This document shows positions 9,458 to 19,575 of a stretch of DNA of 60,991 nt, one piece after another. The notes under the pieces are model-generated. The model was not told where the DNA came from and did no database searches. It was given only the letters and a program-made list of their open reading frames with translations. The DNA is taken from NCBI RefSeq assembly GCF_023109105.1, contig NZ_JALDTZ010000013.1, positions 1 through 60,991 on the forward strand. Reading direction: 5' to 3'. The translations under genes were made by a program, and so were the position numbers. This stretch comes from Streptococcus mitis (GTDB lineage: Bacteria > Bacillota > Bacilli > Lactobacillales > Streptococcaceae). Each line of letters starts with the position of its first letter. Position 1 is the stretch's first letter.

Positions 9458-11545
9458 TTATTTAATCTTTTCTTCTTCGTAGTCACCATTACTACATACA
9501 ACCTGCTTGCCACCACCACGGACTTTTTTCTCCATGAGGAAATTGCCACATTTTGGACAGTCACGACCAACAGGCTTATCCCAAGAGGTAAATTCACATT
9601 CTGGATAGCGATTGCAACCATAGAAGAGACGGTTACGCTTGGTTTTACGCTCAATGATTTGTCCCTGATGACAACTTGGACACTCAACACCGATTTCTTT
9701 CACGATTGCTTGGGTATGACGGCAATCTGGGAAATTGCTACAAGCATAGAACTTACCAAAACGACCAAGTTTAATGACCATTGGACTGCCACACACTTCA
9801 CAATCAAATCCAGCTGGTTCATCCTTAATCTGGATTTTCTCCATTTCTTCTTCAGCCTTGGCCACTTCTTTGGAGAATGGTTTGTAAAAGGCATCAATGA
9901 CACGTTGCCACTGCTCTTTTCCGACTTCGACATCATCCAGTTTGCCTTCCATTTCAGCTGTAAAGGTCACGTTTACGATATCTGGGAAATATTCAACGAT
10001 GAGCTTATTAACAATTTCTCCCAACTCTGTCGGTTCAAAGCGTTTGGCTGCAAGGCGAACATAATAACGTTTCTGAATGGTTTCAATTGTTGGTGCGTAG
10101 GTTGACGGACGGCCAACCCCATTTTCCTCCAAGGTCTTGATCAGTGTCGCTTCAGAATAGCGAGCAGGCGGTTGAGTGAAATGTTGCTCTGGTTTGCTAT
10201 TTACCTGCTTGACTACATCTCCAACAGCCATGTCCGGTAACATCTTATTCTTGTCAGAATCATTATAAATGGCAAGATAACCATCAAACTTAACCTGACT
10301 ACCATTGGCAGCAAATTGAACTCCATTTTGCGACAATTTAACAGCCATAGTATCAAAGACAGCAGCTGTCATCTGGCTAGCCACAAAACGATTCCAGATA
10401 AGGGTATAGAGCTTGAGCTGGTCCTTGTCCAGATACTTAGCAATACTTTCAGGTGTATTAAAAACGCTAGACGGGCGAATAGCCTCATGGGCATCCTGAG
10501 CACCTGAAGCATTTTTAACCTTGCTACCATGCTTAGAATACTTGCTACCAAAACGATCCGTAATGAAACTTGCAGCTTCATTTTGGGCTACAGGACTGAT
10601 ACGGGTCGAATCAGTACGCATATAAGTAATCAAACCTTGGACACCAGAACCAATATTAATCCCTTCATAGAGCTGTTGGGCAACCATCATGGTCTTTCGA
10701 GTACGGAAATTGATTTTATTGGCAGCATCCATCTGCATAGATGAAGTAGTATAAGGTAATGGAGCATTGCGTTTGCGCTCTTTCTTATCCACCTGATCCA
10801 CTGAAAAGTCTTTACTAGTCAGACGAGACAAGACTTCCTTGACCTCATCATTGCTAGTCAGTTTCAGCTTTTTGCCATCTACTCCATAGAAGGATGCCTG
10901 AAATTGCTTGGTTCCCTTTTTAAAGACACCATCAATTGTCCAGTATTCTTCAGGCTGAAAGACATTAATTTCATTCTCACGGTCAATGATTAACTTAAGC
11001 GCAATAGATTGAACGCGCCCTGCTGATAAGCCCTTCTTGACCTTCTTCCACAAAATAGGCGAAATCGAATAGCCTACCAAACGGTCTAGGACACGACGAG
11101 CCTGTTGGGCATCGACCAAGTCCATATCAATCTTACGAGGTTCTTTAAAAGCATTTTTGACCGCATCCTTGGTGATTTCATTGAAGACCACACGGTTGGC
11201 ATCATTTTCATCTAAGTTGAGAATATGGGCCAAATGCCAAGAAATCGCTTCTCCTTCACGGTCCGGGTCACTCGCCAGGAAGACTTTATTAGCTTTTTTG
11301 GCTTCTTTTTTTAAGTCATTGATGAGAGGGCCCTTTCCTCGAATATTGATATATTGCGGTTCATAATTATTTTCAATATCGACAGACATACTGGATTTCT
11401 TCAAATCACGGATATGCCCGACACTGGCTAAAACCTTGTAGTTTCTGCCTAGATATTTTTCAATCGTCTTGGCCTTAGCAGGCGACTCCACGATTACTAG
11501 ATTTTTTTTAACTGTTGATTTTTTCTTTTTTGTTGCCGTAGCCAC
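9458..11545 (-). CDS. topA: DNA topoisomerase I
   Basis: Type IA topoisomerase that relaxes negative supercoils. The Toprim domain starts [19 protein letters not shown] and contains [14 protein letters not shown]. The active-site tyrosine is in [12 protein letters not shown] near residue 310. Three zinc-ribbon-like repeats end the protein (CEVCG...C, CPSCH...C, CPKCG...C), the last missing its final cysteine. I chose the GTG at 11545 (695 residues) because AAAAGG lies nine bases before it; a TTG six codons upstream would overlap that site. Confidence 0.95.
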   Translation of the reverse strand: MATATKKKKSTVKKNLVIVESPAKAKTIEKYLGRNYKVLASVGHIRDLKKSSMSVDIENNYEPQYINIRGKGPLINDLKKEAKKANKVFLASDPDREGEAISWHLAHILNLDENDANRVVFNEITKDAVKNAFKEPRKIDMDLVDAQQARRVLDRLVGYSISPILWKKVKKGLSAGRVQSIALKLIIDRENEINVFQPEEYWTIDGVFKKGTKQFQASFYGVDGKKLKLTSNDEVKEVLSRLTSKDFSVDQVDKKERKRNAPLPYTTSSMQMDAANKINFRTRKTMMVAQQLYEGINIGSGVQGLITYMRTDSTRISPVAQNEAASFITDRFGSKYSKHGSKVKNASGAQDAHEAIRPSSVFNTPESIAKYLDKDQLKLYTLIWNRFVASQMTAAVFDTMAVKLSQNGVQFAANGSQVKFDGYLAIYNDSDKNKMLPDMAVGDVVKQVNSKPEQHFTQPPARYSEATLIKTLEENGVGRPSTYAPTIETIQKRYYVRLAAKRFEPTELGEIVNKLIVEYFPDIVNVTFTAEMEGKLDDVEVGKEQWQRVIDAFYKPFSKEVAKAEEEMEKIQIKDEPAGFDCEVCGSPMVIKLGRFGKFYACSNFPDCRHTQAIVKEIGVECPSCHQGQIIERKTKRNRLFYGCNRYPECEFTSWDKPVGRDCPKCGNFLMEKKVRGGGKQVVCSNGDYEEEKIK

Positions 11546-11580
11546 AGTATCACACCTTTTCAAAGTAATAAACTTTATAA

Positions 11581-11609
11581 AGTGTAAACCATTTTGCCAT
11601 AACTGTCAA
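11581..11609 (-). promoter_or_regulatory. topA promoter
   Basis: On the minus strand TTGACA (11604-11609), 17 bases, TACACT (11581-11586). A perfect palindrome ACTTTATAAAGT overlaps the -10 and start region. Confidence 0.75.
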
Positions 11610-11664
11610 GACTTAGCTACTATATATAGAAGAAAAGTTTGTCTAGTAAGCGGACTTTCTTCTT

Positions 11665-11815
11665 ATACTCAATGAAAATCAAAGAGCAAACTAGGAAACT
11701 AACCGCAGGTTGCTCAAAGCACTGCTTTGAGGTTGCAGATGAGACTGACGAAGTCAGTAACCATACCTACGGCAAGGTGAAGCTGACGTGGTTTGAAGAG
11801 ATTTTCGAAGAGTAT
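11665..11815 (-). repeat. BOX element (A-B-C), inverted relative to the copy at 9215
   Basis: Plus-strand order is boxC, one boxB, boxA, ending TTTTCGAAGAGTAT. Its outer boxA base is shared with the stop codon of dprA (TAA at 11815-11817). Confidence 0.9.
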
Positions 11816-12663
11816 TAAAATTCAAATTCTGCAAGAACATCCTGCCCACTGGTGACCAATTTTGCCCCTTCTTGAATCAAATGATGGCAACCGTCTGATA
11901 GTCCATCTAAAATACTTCCAGGAATAGCAAAAACATCGCGTCCTTCTTCCATTGCCCTCTCACAGGTAATGAGACTACCTGAGCGCATCTTAGCCTCTGC
12001 TACAATCACACCTCGACAAAGTCCAGCAATGATGCGATTACGGGCAGGAAAATGAAATTTTAGAGGTTGTTCACCAAGTCCATATTCACTAAGAATCAGA
12101 TGGTCATTGCCGATGTAGTCTTGCAAACGTTTATTGGCTTTAGGATAAAACACATCCAAACCTGTTCCAATCACTGCAATGGTTTTTCCACCATTCTGAA
12201 GAGCTGCCATATGGGCTGCTGTGTCAATGCCCTTGGCTAATCCACTTACGATTACCAGTTCATTTTCCAAGCCTTGAATGACTTTTTCAACTGACTTAGC
12301 TCCCTGTTTGCTACAAGCACGACTGCCCACAACTGCTACCTTAGGAAATTTCAAGAGGTCAAGATTTCCCTTGTAAAATAAAAGCACAGGCGCATCGTAT
12401 ATTTCACTTAAATCCCAAGGATAACAGTCGTCTAAAATAGAGAAAGATGGAAATTTTTGAAACTCCTTCTCCAAATGCTTATCGTCTATCTGAAAATAAC
12501 GTTCCATAAAAACAGCTGGATTTCTGCAACCTGATATATCTGCAATATCTCCTAACAACAGTTCTTGATCGACATTTTCACCGTATTCTAGAACGTTTAA
12601 AATCTGTTGATTGCTCAAACCTGATTTTTTCAATTTATAGATTTCATAGTTTGTGATTTTCAT
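11815..12663 (-). CDS. dprA: DNA processing protein DprA (Smf)
   Basis: Loads RecA on incoming single-stranded DNA during transformation and, in pneumococcus, helps shut off competence through ComE. The 282 residues have a small N-terminal SAM-like domain and a Rossmann-like core: VAVVGSRACSKQGAK, IVSGLAKGIDTAAHMAAL, AVIGTGLDVFYP, FPARNRIIAGL. I chose the ATG at 12663, behind GGAG, over one four codons earlier. A cin-box upstream marks it as a late competence gene. Confidence 0.96.
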   Translation of the reverse strand: MKITNYEIYKLKKSGLSNQQILNVLEYGENVDQELLLGDIADISGCRNPAVFMERYFQIDDKHLEKEFQKFPSFSILDDCYPWDLSEIYDAPVLLFYKGNLDLLKFPKVAVVGSRACSKQGAKSVEKVIQGLENELVIVSGLAKGIDTAAHMAALQNGGKTIAVIGTGLDVFYPKANKRLQDYIGNDHLILSEYGLGEQPLKFHFPARNRIIAGLCRGVIVAEAKMRSGSLITCERAMEEGRDVFAIPGSILDGLSDGCHHLIQEGAKLVTSGQDVLAEFEF

Positions 12664-12696
12664 AAATATCTCCATTTCTTTTTCTACTCATCTATC

Positions 12697-12704
12697 TATT
12701 CGTA
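12697..12704 (-). promoter_or_regulatory. cin-box (ComX/SigX promoter) of dprA
   Basis: The minus strand reads TACGAATA, the core bound by the alternative sigma factor ComX, 34 bases before the dprA start. It follows the lic terminator, so dprA has its own competence-specific transcription. Confidence 0.85.
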
Positions 12705-12711
12705 AAAAATC

Positions 12712-12743
12712 AAAAAAACATCCGACTATTTTAGCCAGATGTT
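12712..12743 (-). terminator. Terminator of the tarIJ-licABC operon
   Basis: On the minus strand AACATC..GGCT / AGTC..GATGTT with T-rich flank (seven T). It sits between licC and the dprA cin-box. Confidence 0.75.
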
Positions 12744-12750
12744 GGAATCT

Positions 12751-13440
12751 TTAATTTTCGTTTTTAAGAATTTCTTCTAATTTATGATAGTCATGGACAC
12801 TATCGATTTCATAGATACTATTGCCTTCTAATTCTTCAACATAGACATCCAGCTCTTTGATATTATCCTTAACCATATTGTCCCAGTAGAGATCAACAAA
12901 TTCACCACTTGCATAAGCCTTGTCAATAAAGCTGACAATCTTTTCTGCAGTTGGAGCATCCCAGAAGGATACACCACTAAGGATGCGACCTGCCTTGCTA
13001 TCAACAATAATGTCTTGAACTTTGTAGTCATCGCCATAGACTAAGAACCATTCATTAGTACAATCTTCACGATAGACACTAAAATAAGTCGAACGTGTCA
13101 AATCATTGCGGAACATATTTTTAAAGAGATAATTATCGGCATCAATAACATAGCTGTTAGCTAATTCTTCTTTTACAAGATAGAGAGAGTAAAAGTTATT
13201 GTAGTCAGCGTATTTATCATTGAAGACGAGGCGAACACCATATTTCTCTTTTAAATAATCGAATTGTTCTTTAAGGTAACCAACGATGATGATGATGTCG
13301 TTAATTCCTTTTTCTTTGAGAAACTCAATTTGGTATTCAATCAGGGGTTTTTGATTAACCTGAACCAAGGCTTTAGGGGTATTTTCAGTCATAGGACGCA
13401 AGCGAGTTCCCAAGCCCGCTGCTAAGATGATGGCTTTCAC
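12751..13440 (-). CDS. licC: CTP:phosphocholine cytidylyltransferase
   Basis: Makes CDP-choline, the donor for LicD transferases. In the 229 residues the nucleotidyltransferase start KAIILAAGLGTRLRPMT binds CTP. KALVQVNQKPLIEYQ follows, and VIDADNYLF holds metal-binding aspartates. The start is GTG behind AAGGAG. It is the last gene of the tarI-tarJ-licA-licB-licC unit. Confidence 0.95.
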   Translation of the reverse strand: MKAIILAAGLGTRLRPMTENTPKALVQVNQKPLIEYQIEFLKEKGINDIIIIVGYLKEQFDYLKEKYGVRLVFNDKYADYNNFYSLYLVKEELANSYVIDADNYLFKNMFRNDLTRSTYFSVYREDCTNEWFLVYGDDYKVQDIIVDSKAGRILSGVSFWDAPTAEKIVSFIDKAYASGEFVDLYWDNMVKDNIKELDVYVEELEGNSIYEIDSVHDYHKLEEILKNEN

Positions 13441-13451
13441 ACGAATCTCCT

Positions 13452-14330
13452 TTATTCTTTAATAATAATATAAACTCCAGCAATAACGACAAGTGACGTA
13501 ATAATTGTCAACATATCTAGCGGTGCACCCAAGAAAACAACTGCAAACAAGACAGTCCAAACTACATAGCTCACGTTCAATCCAGTAGCTTTAGCAGGTT
13601 GCAAGCGATTGATAGCGATATAGTAAGCCAAGTAAGAAATCATATCAAAGGCTGCAAAGACAATCATGAGACCTAGCAATTGCCCATTGGCTACTTCTGC
13701 AAATGACTGATGAGAGAAGAGCACAATTACAAGATAGGACAAGAATGAAGTCACTTGACGAATTAAGAGGGCTTCGATTTCACTCAATTCACTTTCCATA
13801 GCAAAGGAGCTAAGAACACTCTCACTTCCCCATGCAATAGCACAAACCAATGCACAAAGAATCCCAATGTAGAAGGAATTGACCTGTTCAACCTTATAGG
13901 TCTGAGCAATAATCCCTGCAATAATCAAGATGATCCCAAACACAGTATTTTTCGAAATCTTGTGCTTCAAAAAAAAGAAAGCCAATAAAACTGAAACTGC
14001 AGGGTAGATAGCAGATACCGATGAAGCTAAGGAACTTCCGATATACTTAACCGCATAAAGATTAGCCTGCATACCGATAGGACCAGCTAGTAAGGCTCCG
14101 ATGATCACACTAACATTGCGAATATTTAAGAAAATTGAGAGACGAACTTTCCCTTCTTTTACTAAAAGAAAAGCTAGTAAGATAAAGATACTCAAGAAAT
14201 CGTGAGCAGCTGCCACCACAAAGGGCGACAAATCTGTAAAAATTGAAAAGATATAAGCACTAATTGTTAGACCTAACCCCCAGAAAATACCTGAGAGTAG
14301 ACCAAAAGAAACTCCATTTTTATTTTTCAT
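13452..14330 (-). CDS. licB: Choline uptake permease (EamA/DMT family)
   Basis: Integral membrane importer of choline for teichoic acid decoration. The 292 residues have about ten hydrophobic segments and two EamA repeats. The ATG at 14330 has GGAGG five bases before it and overlaps the end of licA by eleven bases, so the longer reading is unlikely. Confidence 0.92.
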   Translation of the reverse strand: MKNKNGVSFGLLSGIFWGLGLTISAYIFSIFTDLSPFVVAAAHDFLSIFILLAFLLVKEGKVRLSIFLNIRNVSVIIGALLAGPIGMQANLYAVKYIGSSLASSVSAIYPAVSVLLAFFFLKHKISKNTVFGIILIIAGIIAQTYKVEQVNSFYIGILCALVCAIAWGSESVLSSFAMESELSEIEALLIRQVTSFLSYLVIVLFSHQSFAEVANGQLLGLMIVFAAFDMISYLAYYIAINRLQPAKATGLNVSYVVWTVLFAVVFLGAPLDMLTIITSLVVIAGVYIIIKE

Positions 14331-15189
14331 CTGAACCTCCATAGTAAGCCAAACCATTAACAGCTCTCTGGTAACGACTCACACCATAGTCGCCAAAATC
14401 TGCACCTTGCTCTTCCTTATAGACAGTCCATAGACTCCAGATAGCATCTTGCAAAATTTTATAGATTGCAATCTTTTCACGAGAGACAGGTGTTTGATCA
14501 CTCTCATAGTGAGACAAGAAGTCTTCTTCCTCTTGAGGAGTAAATTCAGACTCTAAAAAGAGGGCAGCCAAATCCCACATTGGATCGTTCATTGATGAAT
14601 ATTCCCAGTCAATCAGATAAAGTCGTCCTTGAGGTGATTCGATAAAGTTTTCAGGCACCAAATCGATATGACAAGATTTTCTGTCAACACCTAAGTCAGC
14701 CAGTCTCTTCTCCAAGGAGAAGACTTCTTCTCGAACTACTTCATAGTTAGCATAAGGAATTTGTTCTTCAATCAAGGATTCGTATTTCTTGATTTCTTCA
14801 AAAGGAACAAATTCTCCTCTTAATTCCTTGCCAGAAGCATGAATGGTTTGTAAAATTGGAGCAATTTTATCGAACTTGGTCTTGATTGTAGTTGAATCAA
14901 GTGTAATCGCAGATTCGATATACTCATTTACTTTGATACCAGCTTCAATATCAAAAAGATAATTTTTTACATCTAGGTCTAAATCTTTGAGTAATTCAAG
15001 ATTGTACTTTTCATCTTGACGATTGATTAGTTTTTCAGTCCCTTTACCAAAAAACTTAACAATGTACTGCTTATTTGTTGTTTTGACCAAATAGTTTTGA
15101 TTGGTCATTCCCCCCAGTTGTTCAACACTGAGGACTTCCTCTTCTTCACTGAGTAAGGAAGAAATTTTTTCTTTAATGATTTTCTCCAC
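14320..15189 (-). CDS. licA: Choline kinase
   Basis: Phosphorylates imported choline. The 289 residues have the APH/choline-kinase fold: QLGGMTNQNYLVKT nucleotide loop, SCHIDLVPENFI catalytic Brenner-type motif around residue 170, and LIDWEYSSMNDPMWDLA with the metal aspartate. The start is GTG after GGAGGTTAATT. It feeds LicC. Confidence 0.95.
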   Translation of the reverse strand: MEKIIKEKISSLLSEEEEVLSVEQLGGMTNQNYLVKTTNKQYIVKFFGKGTEKLINRQDEKYNLELLKDLDLDVKNYLFDIEAGIKVNEYIESAITLDSTTIKTKFDKIAPILQTIHASGKELRGEFVPFEEIKKYESLIEEQIPYANYEVVREEVFSLEKRLADLGVDRKSCHIDLVPENFIESPQGRLYLIDWEYSSMNDPMWDLAALFLESEFTPQEEEDFLSHYESDQTPVSREKIAIYKILQDAIWSLWTVYKEEQGADFGDYGVSRYQRAVNGLAYYGGSDEK

Positions 15190-15205
15190 AATTAACCTCC
15201 AGCAC

Positions 15206-16228
15206 TTATACTTCCCACTTAAACACAGTTTTGAAGGCTGTATTTAAATCGGTCGCAAAGACACGGTGAATATCTTTAATTTCTCTTACAGGTTCTTCTA
15301 GATAAAGGATATTTTTAAGACGATTGGCAAATTTCTTGACTTCCATCATTTGGATGGCATTTTCAAAATCGATGCGACCAGAACGAGAGGAACCAACCAA
15401 GAGCAAACCTTTTTCTAAGGCATCGCGTGTATTGAGATTGACTTTATATTCGCTAACACCCATCATGAGAATCGTTCCCTGAGGACGAATGTAACGAATC
15501 AAGTCATTTATAGCTGGTCCAGTACCATCACCACCACAACACTCAAAAGCATGGTCAAAGGCCAAATCTTCAGGAATATTATCAGTGATATAACATTCTT
15601 TGGCAAATGAGAAAAGTTCCAACTTTTCCCAATGACGACCAATAACCACAATCTCAGCTTCTGGTAGAGTATAGTTGATAATATTAGCAACCACAAATGC
15701 CAAACTTCCATCTCCGATAACGGCGATTCGGTCCCGCTTGCTATGAGCAAGAGTCAATAGACGATTCATGGCATGCATGCCAACACTGACGAACTCTGTA
15801 ATGGCTGCAACCGTATCTTCGATAGCATCATAAGCCACTACACGGTCTTTAGGGAGAGAAACAAACTCTCTCATAAAGCCATCAAATCCACTAGACAAGA
15901 AATGGGTCCCTGTCATGTAGTTCTCATAGAATTCTTCATCACTCTGCATAGGAGGCTGATTCGGAATCATGACAACTTTTTGCCCAACCTCATAGGTTCC
16001 TGTTGGGTCAGAAATAACGGTTCCACATGACTCGTGAATCATTGCCATTGGAAGTTTTTTATTCAAAATCTTTGGATCACGTTTTCCTTGATAGTAACGC
16101 TGATCCGCATGACAGACCGCCATATAATTAGGACGTATGAGGATATGATTTTCTTGGTCAATAGCCTCTTCCTGGTATTTGACGTTGATAAACTTGGGCT
16201 TAGTCAGTTGATAAATTTGATTAATCAT
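15206..16228 (-). CDS. tarJ: Ribitol-5-phosphate dehydrogenase (TarJ)
   Basis: Reduces ribulose 5-phosphate to ribitol 5-phosphate for teichoic acid precursors, working with TarI. The 340 residues are a zinc-type alcohol dehydrogenase variant: AVCHADQRYYQGKRDP, MIHESCGTVI, and a Rossmann part with AVIGDGSLAFVVANI. I prefer the ATG at 16228 over an upstream TTG inside tarI; the ribosome site is weak either way. The gene just overlaps or abuts tarI. Confidence 0.88.
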   Translation of the reverse strand: MINQIYQLTKPKFINVKYQEEAIDQENHILIRPNYMAVCHADQRYYQGKRDPKILNKKLPMAMIHESCGTVISDPTGTYEVGQKVVMIPNQPPMQSDEEFYENYMTGTHFLSSGFDGFMREFVSLPKDRVVAYDAIEDTVAAITEFVSVGMHAMNRLLTLAHSKRDRIAVIGDGSLAFVVANIINYTLPEAEIVVIGRHWEKLELFSFAKECYITDNIPEDLAFDHAFECCGGDGTGPAINDLIRYIRPQGTILMMGVSEYKVNLNTRDALEKGLLLVGSSRSGRIDFENAIQMMEVKKFANRLKNILYLEEPVREIKDIHRVFATDLNTAFKTVFKWEV

Positions 16229-16232
16229 TTCA

Positions 16233-16940
16233 CTAGTCTTTCTCAATCATACTTTTTGCAATCTTCAAATCTGTCACTGTTGTGATTTTTAGATTTGAGT
16301 ATTCACCCTTAGCCAAGGCCACATCTTTTCCTTTGATCACAAAAATCTTACATGCATCTGTTAAGATTTCTTTCTCTTCAACAGAGAGAGAACCGTAAAG
16401 GTTCATGAAGTCCTTGCAACGGAATGTTTGAGGTGTTTGTCCTTGATAAAGGTGAGCACGATTTGGAATATCTGTAATGAATTGACCATTAGTGCTTTCA
16501 ACGATAGTATCAACCGCTTCTACCACTGTGTCCACTGCGTCATGATTTTGGGCAAGTTGGATATTGTCCTGAATCATGCGAAGCGTAATGAATGGACGAA
16601 CAGAGTCGTGCGTAACAACGATATCCTCTGAAGTAAGCGGACGATAAGCATCGATAGCTTCAATGATTTTCTCAATACTCGTATTACGGTCAGCACCACC
16701 TTTTGTAATGATGATACGATCCTTATGAAGAGGTAGATATTTATCTACAAGATCCTCTGCATGGGAAACCCAGTCTCCATGAACCCCAACCACAATTTTT
16801 TCAATGCTTGGTTCCAAGACAAATTTTTCAATTGTATGAATCAAAATAGGTCGATCACCTAGCTCTAAAAATTGTTTTGGCAAATTACTGATTCCCATGC
16901 GTGTGCCAGTTCCACCAGCAAGAATTCCTGCATAAATCAT
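16233..16940 (-). CDS. tarI: Ribitol-5-phosphate cytidylyltransferase (TarI, IspD-like)
   Basis: Makes CDP-ribitol. The 235 residues have the IspD/TarI start YAGILAGGTGTRMG and TKGGADRNTSIEKII, THDSVRPFIT, and a late LKITTVTDLKIAKSMI. Automatic annotation often calls it IspD, but the adjoining tarJ-lic genes favour TarI. It is the first gene of the operon, with AAGGAG before the ATG. Confidence 0.92.
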   Translation of the reverse strand: MIYAGILAGGTGTRMGISNLPKQFLELGDRPILIHTIEKFVLEPSIEKIVVGVHGDWVSHAEDLVDKYLPLHKDRIIITKGGADRNTSIEKIIEAIDAYRPLTSEDIVVTHDSVRPFITLRMIQDNIQLAQNHDAVDTVVEAVDTIVESTNGQFITDIPNRAHLYQGQTPQTFRCKDFMNLYGSLSVEEKEILTDACKIFVIKGKDVALAKGEYSNLKITTVTDLKIAKSMIEKD

Positions 16941-16980
16941 CTATTTTCTCCTTTGTCTTACTAAAAAACTTATTCTCTCT

Positions 16981-16990
16981 ATTATACCAC
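16981..16990 (-). promoter_or_regulatory. Proximal promoter of tarIJ-licABC
   Basis: The minus strand has an extended -10, TGGTATAAT (TATAAT at 16981-16986), without a good -35. It lies about 40 bases before tarI. Confidence 0.65.
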
Positions 16991-17161
16991 AATCTAGTCC
17001 CATCATGAAAGAAATACCGGTCCTCCCCTTCTAGAATAGGCGGATTAAGCAGTTCTATTATTCAAAGAAACTAGTCCATTTCTAGTAATGACTAGGAATT
17101 CTGTAGCAATTACAAATAAATGGCTGTGAAATGTTAGAGTCCTTCAGAATAATATATTTTC

Positions 17162-17178
17162 CTTAAAGAAAACTTAAA
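17162..17178 (-). promoter_or_regulatory. CiaR-type direct repeat of a distal lic promoter
   Basis: The minus strand reads TTTAAG, five bases, TTTAAG, the exact CiaR recognition pattern, followed shortly by AT-rich -10-like sequence (TATATTATT). I recall lic being a CiaRH target with a second promoter; the site here fits that. Confidence 0.8.
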
Positions 17179-17245
17179 ATCAAACTTTGAAACTTCAAAG
17201 TGATTACTCGACTTACTGCCCTTCATTTCTTATTAGCTAACTTTA

Positions 17246-17254
17246 TGATATAAT
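17246..17254 (+). promoter_or_regulatory. tacF promoter
   Basis: Extended -10 TGATATAAT on the plus strand, 20 bases before the tacF start. A clear -35 is missing. The 333-base tarI-tacF gap (16941-17273) otherwise holds only the lic promoters and AT-rich sequence. Confidence 0.6.
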
Positions 17255-17273
17255 GAAAAACGAGGTAAATTGA

Positions 17274-18761
17274 ATGAAAAGTATAAAATTAAATGCTCTA
17301 TCTTATATGGGAATTCGTGTCTTAAATATTATTTTTCCCATCCTAACTGGAACCTATGTCGCGCGTGTCCTAGACCGAACTGACTATGGTTACTTCAACT
17401 CAGTTGACACTATTTTGTCATTTTTCTTGCCCTTTGCGACTTATGGAGTCTATAACTACGGTTTACGTGCCATCAGTAATGTCAAGGATAACAAAAAGGA
17501 TCTTAATAGAACCTTCTCTAGTCTTTTTTATCTGTGTATAGCTTGTACGATTTTGACCACTGCTGTCTATATCCTAGCCTATCCTCTCTTCTTTACTGAT
17601 AATCCAATTATCAAAAAAGTCTACCTTGTTATGGGAATTCAACTCATTGCCCAGATTTTTTCAATCGAATGGGTCAATGAGGCTCTGGAAAATTACAGTT
17701 TTCTTTTCTACAAGACTGCCTTCATCCGTATCCTGATGCTGGTCTCTATTTTCCTGTTTGTCAAAAATGAACATGATATTGTCGTCTACACACTCGTGAT
17801 GAGTTTATCGACACTGATTAACTATCTGATTAGTTATTTTTGGATTAAAAGAGACATTAAACTTGTTAAGATTCACCTAAGTGATTTTAAACCGCTCTTT
17901 CTCCCTCTAACAGCCATGTTGGTTTTTGCCAATGCCAATATGCTCTTCACATTTTTGGACCGTCTCTTCCTCGTTAAAACAGGAATTGATGTCAACGTTA
18001 GTTACTATACTATGGCTCAACGAATTGTGACCGTTATAGCTGGGGTTGTAACAGGTGCAATTGGAGTGAGTGTGCCTCGTCTCAGTTACTATCTAGGAAA
18101 AGGCGATAAGGAAGCTTATGTCGCCCTTGTTAACAGAGGAAGTCGAATCTTTAACTTCTTTATCATTCCACTGAGTTTTGGACTCATGGTTTTAGGATCA
18201 AATGCCATCCTACTTTACGGTAGTGAAAAATATATCGGAGGTGGTATCTTAACCTCTCTCTTCGCTTTTCGTACAATTATTCTGGCACTAGATACCATTC
18301 TTGGTTCCCAAATTCTCTTTACAAATGGCTATGAAAAACGTATCACAGTCTATACAGTCTTTGCAGGATTACTCAATTTGGGCTTAAATAGTCTCCTCTT
18401 TTTCAACCATATCGTAGCTCCTGAATACTACTTACTGACAACTATGTTATCAGAGGCCTCTCTACTTGTTTTCTATATCATTTTCATTCATAGAAAACAG
18501 CTTATCCACTTGGGACATATCTTCAGCTATACTGTTCGATACTCCCTCTTTTCACTTTCTTTCGTAGGAATTTATCTCCTGATTAATTTCTTGTATCCTG
18601 TGGATATGGTCATTAATTTGCCATTTTTGATTAATACTGGTTTGATTGTCTTGCTATCAGCCATCTCTTATATTGGTCTACTTGTCTTCACCAAAGATAG
18701 CATTTTCTATGAATTTTTAAACCATGTCCTAGCCTTAAAAAATAAATTCAAAAGATCATAG
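17274..18761 (+). CDS. tacF: Teichoic acid repeat-unit flippase TacF
   Basis: Wzx/MATE-like polysaccharide exporter that flips choline-bearing teichoic acid units across the membrane. The 495 residues have about 14 hydrophobic segments, the YVARVLDRTDYGYFN N-terminal signature, and FTFLDRLFLV in the middle. Position between tarI and licD1 identifies it. In pneumococcus, changes in TacF can relieve choline dependence. It starts the tacF-licD1-licD2 unit. Confidence 0.93.
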   Translation: MKSIKLNALSYMGIRVLNIIFPILTGTYVARVLDRTDYGYFNSVDTILSFFLPFATYGVYNYGLRAISNVKDNKKDLNRTFSSLFYLCIACTILTTAVYILAYPLFFTDNPIIKKVYLVMGIQLIAQIFSIEWVNEALENYSFLFYKTAFIRILMLVSIFLFVKNEHDIVVYTLVMSLSTLINYLISYFWIKRDIKLVKIHLSDFKPLFLPLTAMLVFANANMLFTFLDRLFLVKTGIDVNVSYYTMAQRIVTVIAGVVTGAIGVSVPRLSYYLGKGDKEAYVALVNRGSRIFNFFIIPLSFGLMVLGSNAILLYGSEKYIGGGILTSLFAFRTIILALDTILGSQILFTNGYEKRITVYTVFAGLLNLGLNSLLFFNHIVAPEYYLLTTMLSEASLLVFYIIFIHRKQLIHLGHIFSYTVRYSLFSLSFVGIYLLINFLYPVDMVINLPFLINTGLIVLLSAISYIGLLVFTKDSIFYEFLNHVLALKNKFKRS

Positions 18762-18770
18762 GAGTGTAGA

Positions 18771-19574
18771 ATGAAACAACTAACCATTGAAGATGCCAAA
18801 CAAATTGAATTAGAAATTTTGGATTATATTGATACTCTCTGTAAGAAGCACAATATCAACTATATTATTAACTACGGTACTCTGATTGGGGCAGTTCGAC
18901 ATCAAGGCTTTATCCCTTGGGACGACGATATTGATCTGTCCATGCCTCGAGAAGACTACCAACGATTTATTACCATTTTTCAAAAGGAAAAAAGCAAGTA
19001 TAAGCTCCTATCCTTAGAAACTGATAAAAACTACTTTAACAACTTTATCAAAGTAACCGACAGTACAACTAAAATTATTGATACTCGAAATACAAAAACC
19101 TATGATTCTGGTGTTTTTATCGATATTTTCCCTATGGATCGCTTTGATGACCCTAAGGTCATTGATATTTGTTATAAACTGGAAAGCTTCAAACTTCTGT
19201 CTTTCAGTAAACATAAAAATATTGTCTATAAAGATAACCTTTTAAAAGATTGGATACGAACAGCCTTTTGGTTGCTCCTTCGACCGGTTTCACCTCGTTA
19301 TTTCGCAAATAAAATCGAGAACGAAATTCAAAAATATAGTCGTGAAAATGGGCAGTATATGGCCTTTATCCCATCTAAATTTAAGGAAAAAGAAGTCTTC
19401 CCAAGTGGTACCTTCGATAAAACAATCGATTTGGCCTTTGAGAATTTAAGCCTTCCTGCGCCTGAAAAATTTGATACTATTTTGACACAATTTTATGGAG
19501 ATTATATGACCCTACCACCTGAAGAAAAACGCTTCTACAGTCATGAATTTCATGCCTACAAATTGGAGGATTAG
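18771..19574 (+). CDS. licD1: Phosphocholine transferase LicD1
   Basis: Transfers phosphocholine from CDP-choline to teichoic acid GalNAc residues. The 267 residues have the LicD signature YGTLIGAVRHQGFIPWDDDI with the aspartate cluster near residue 50, then FIDIFPMDRF. It lies nine bases after tacF and one base before licD2, its paralogue; the two share most motifs and differ mainly in the C-terminal half. Confidence 0.94.
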   Translation: MKQLTIEDAKQIELEILDYIDTLCKKHNINYIINYGTLIGAVRHQGFIPWDDDIDLSMPREDYQRFITIFQKEKSKYKLLSLETDKNYFNNFIKVTDSTTKIIDTRNTKTYDSGVFIDIFPMDRFDDPKVIDICYKLESFKLLSFSKHKNIVYKDNLLKDWIRTAFWLLLRPVSPRYFANKIENEIQKYSRENGQYMAFIPSKFKEKEVFPSGTFDKTIDLAFENLSLPAPEKFDTILTQFYGDYMTLPPEEKRFYSHEFHAYKLED

Positions 19575-19575
19575 G

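Noticed and set aside
16941..17273. Additional small gene between tarI and tacF
   Set aside because: Only promoter elements and AT-rich sequence; no frame with a ribosome site.
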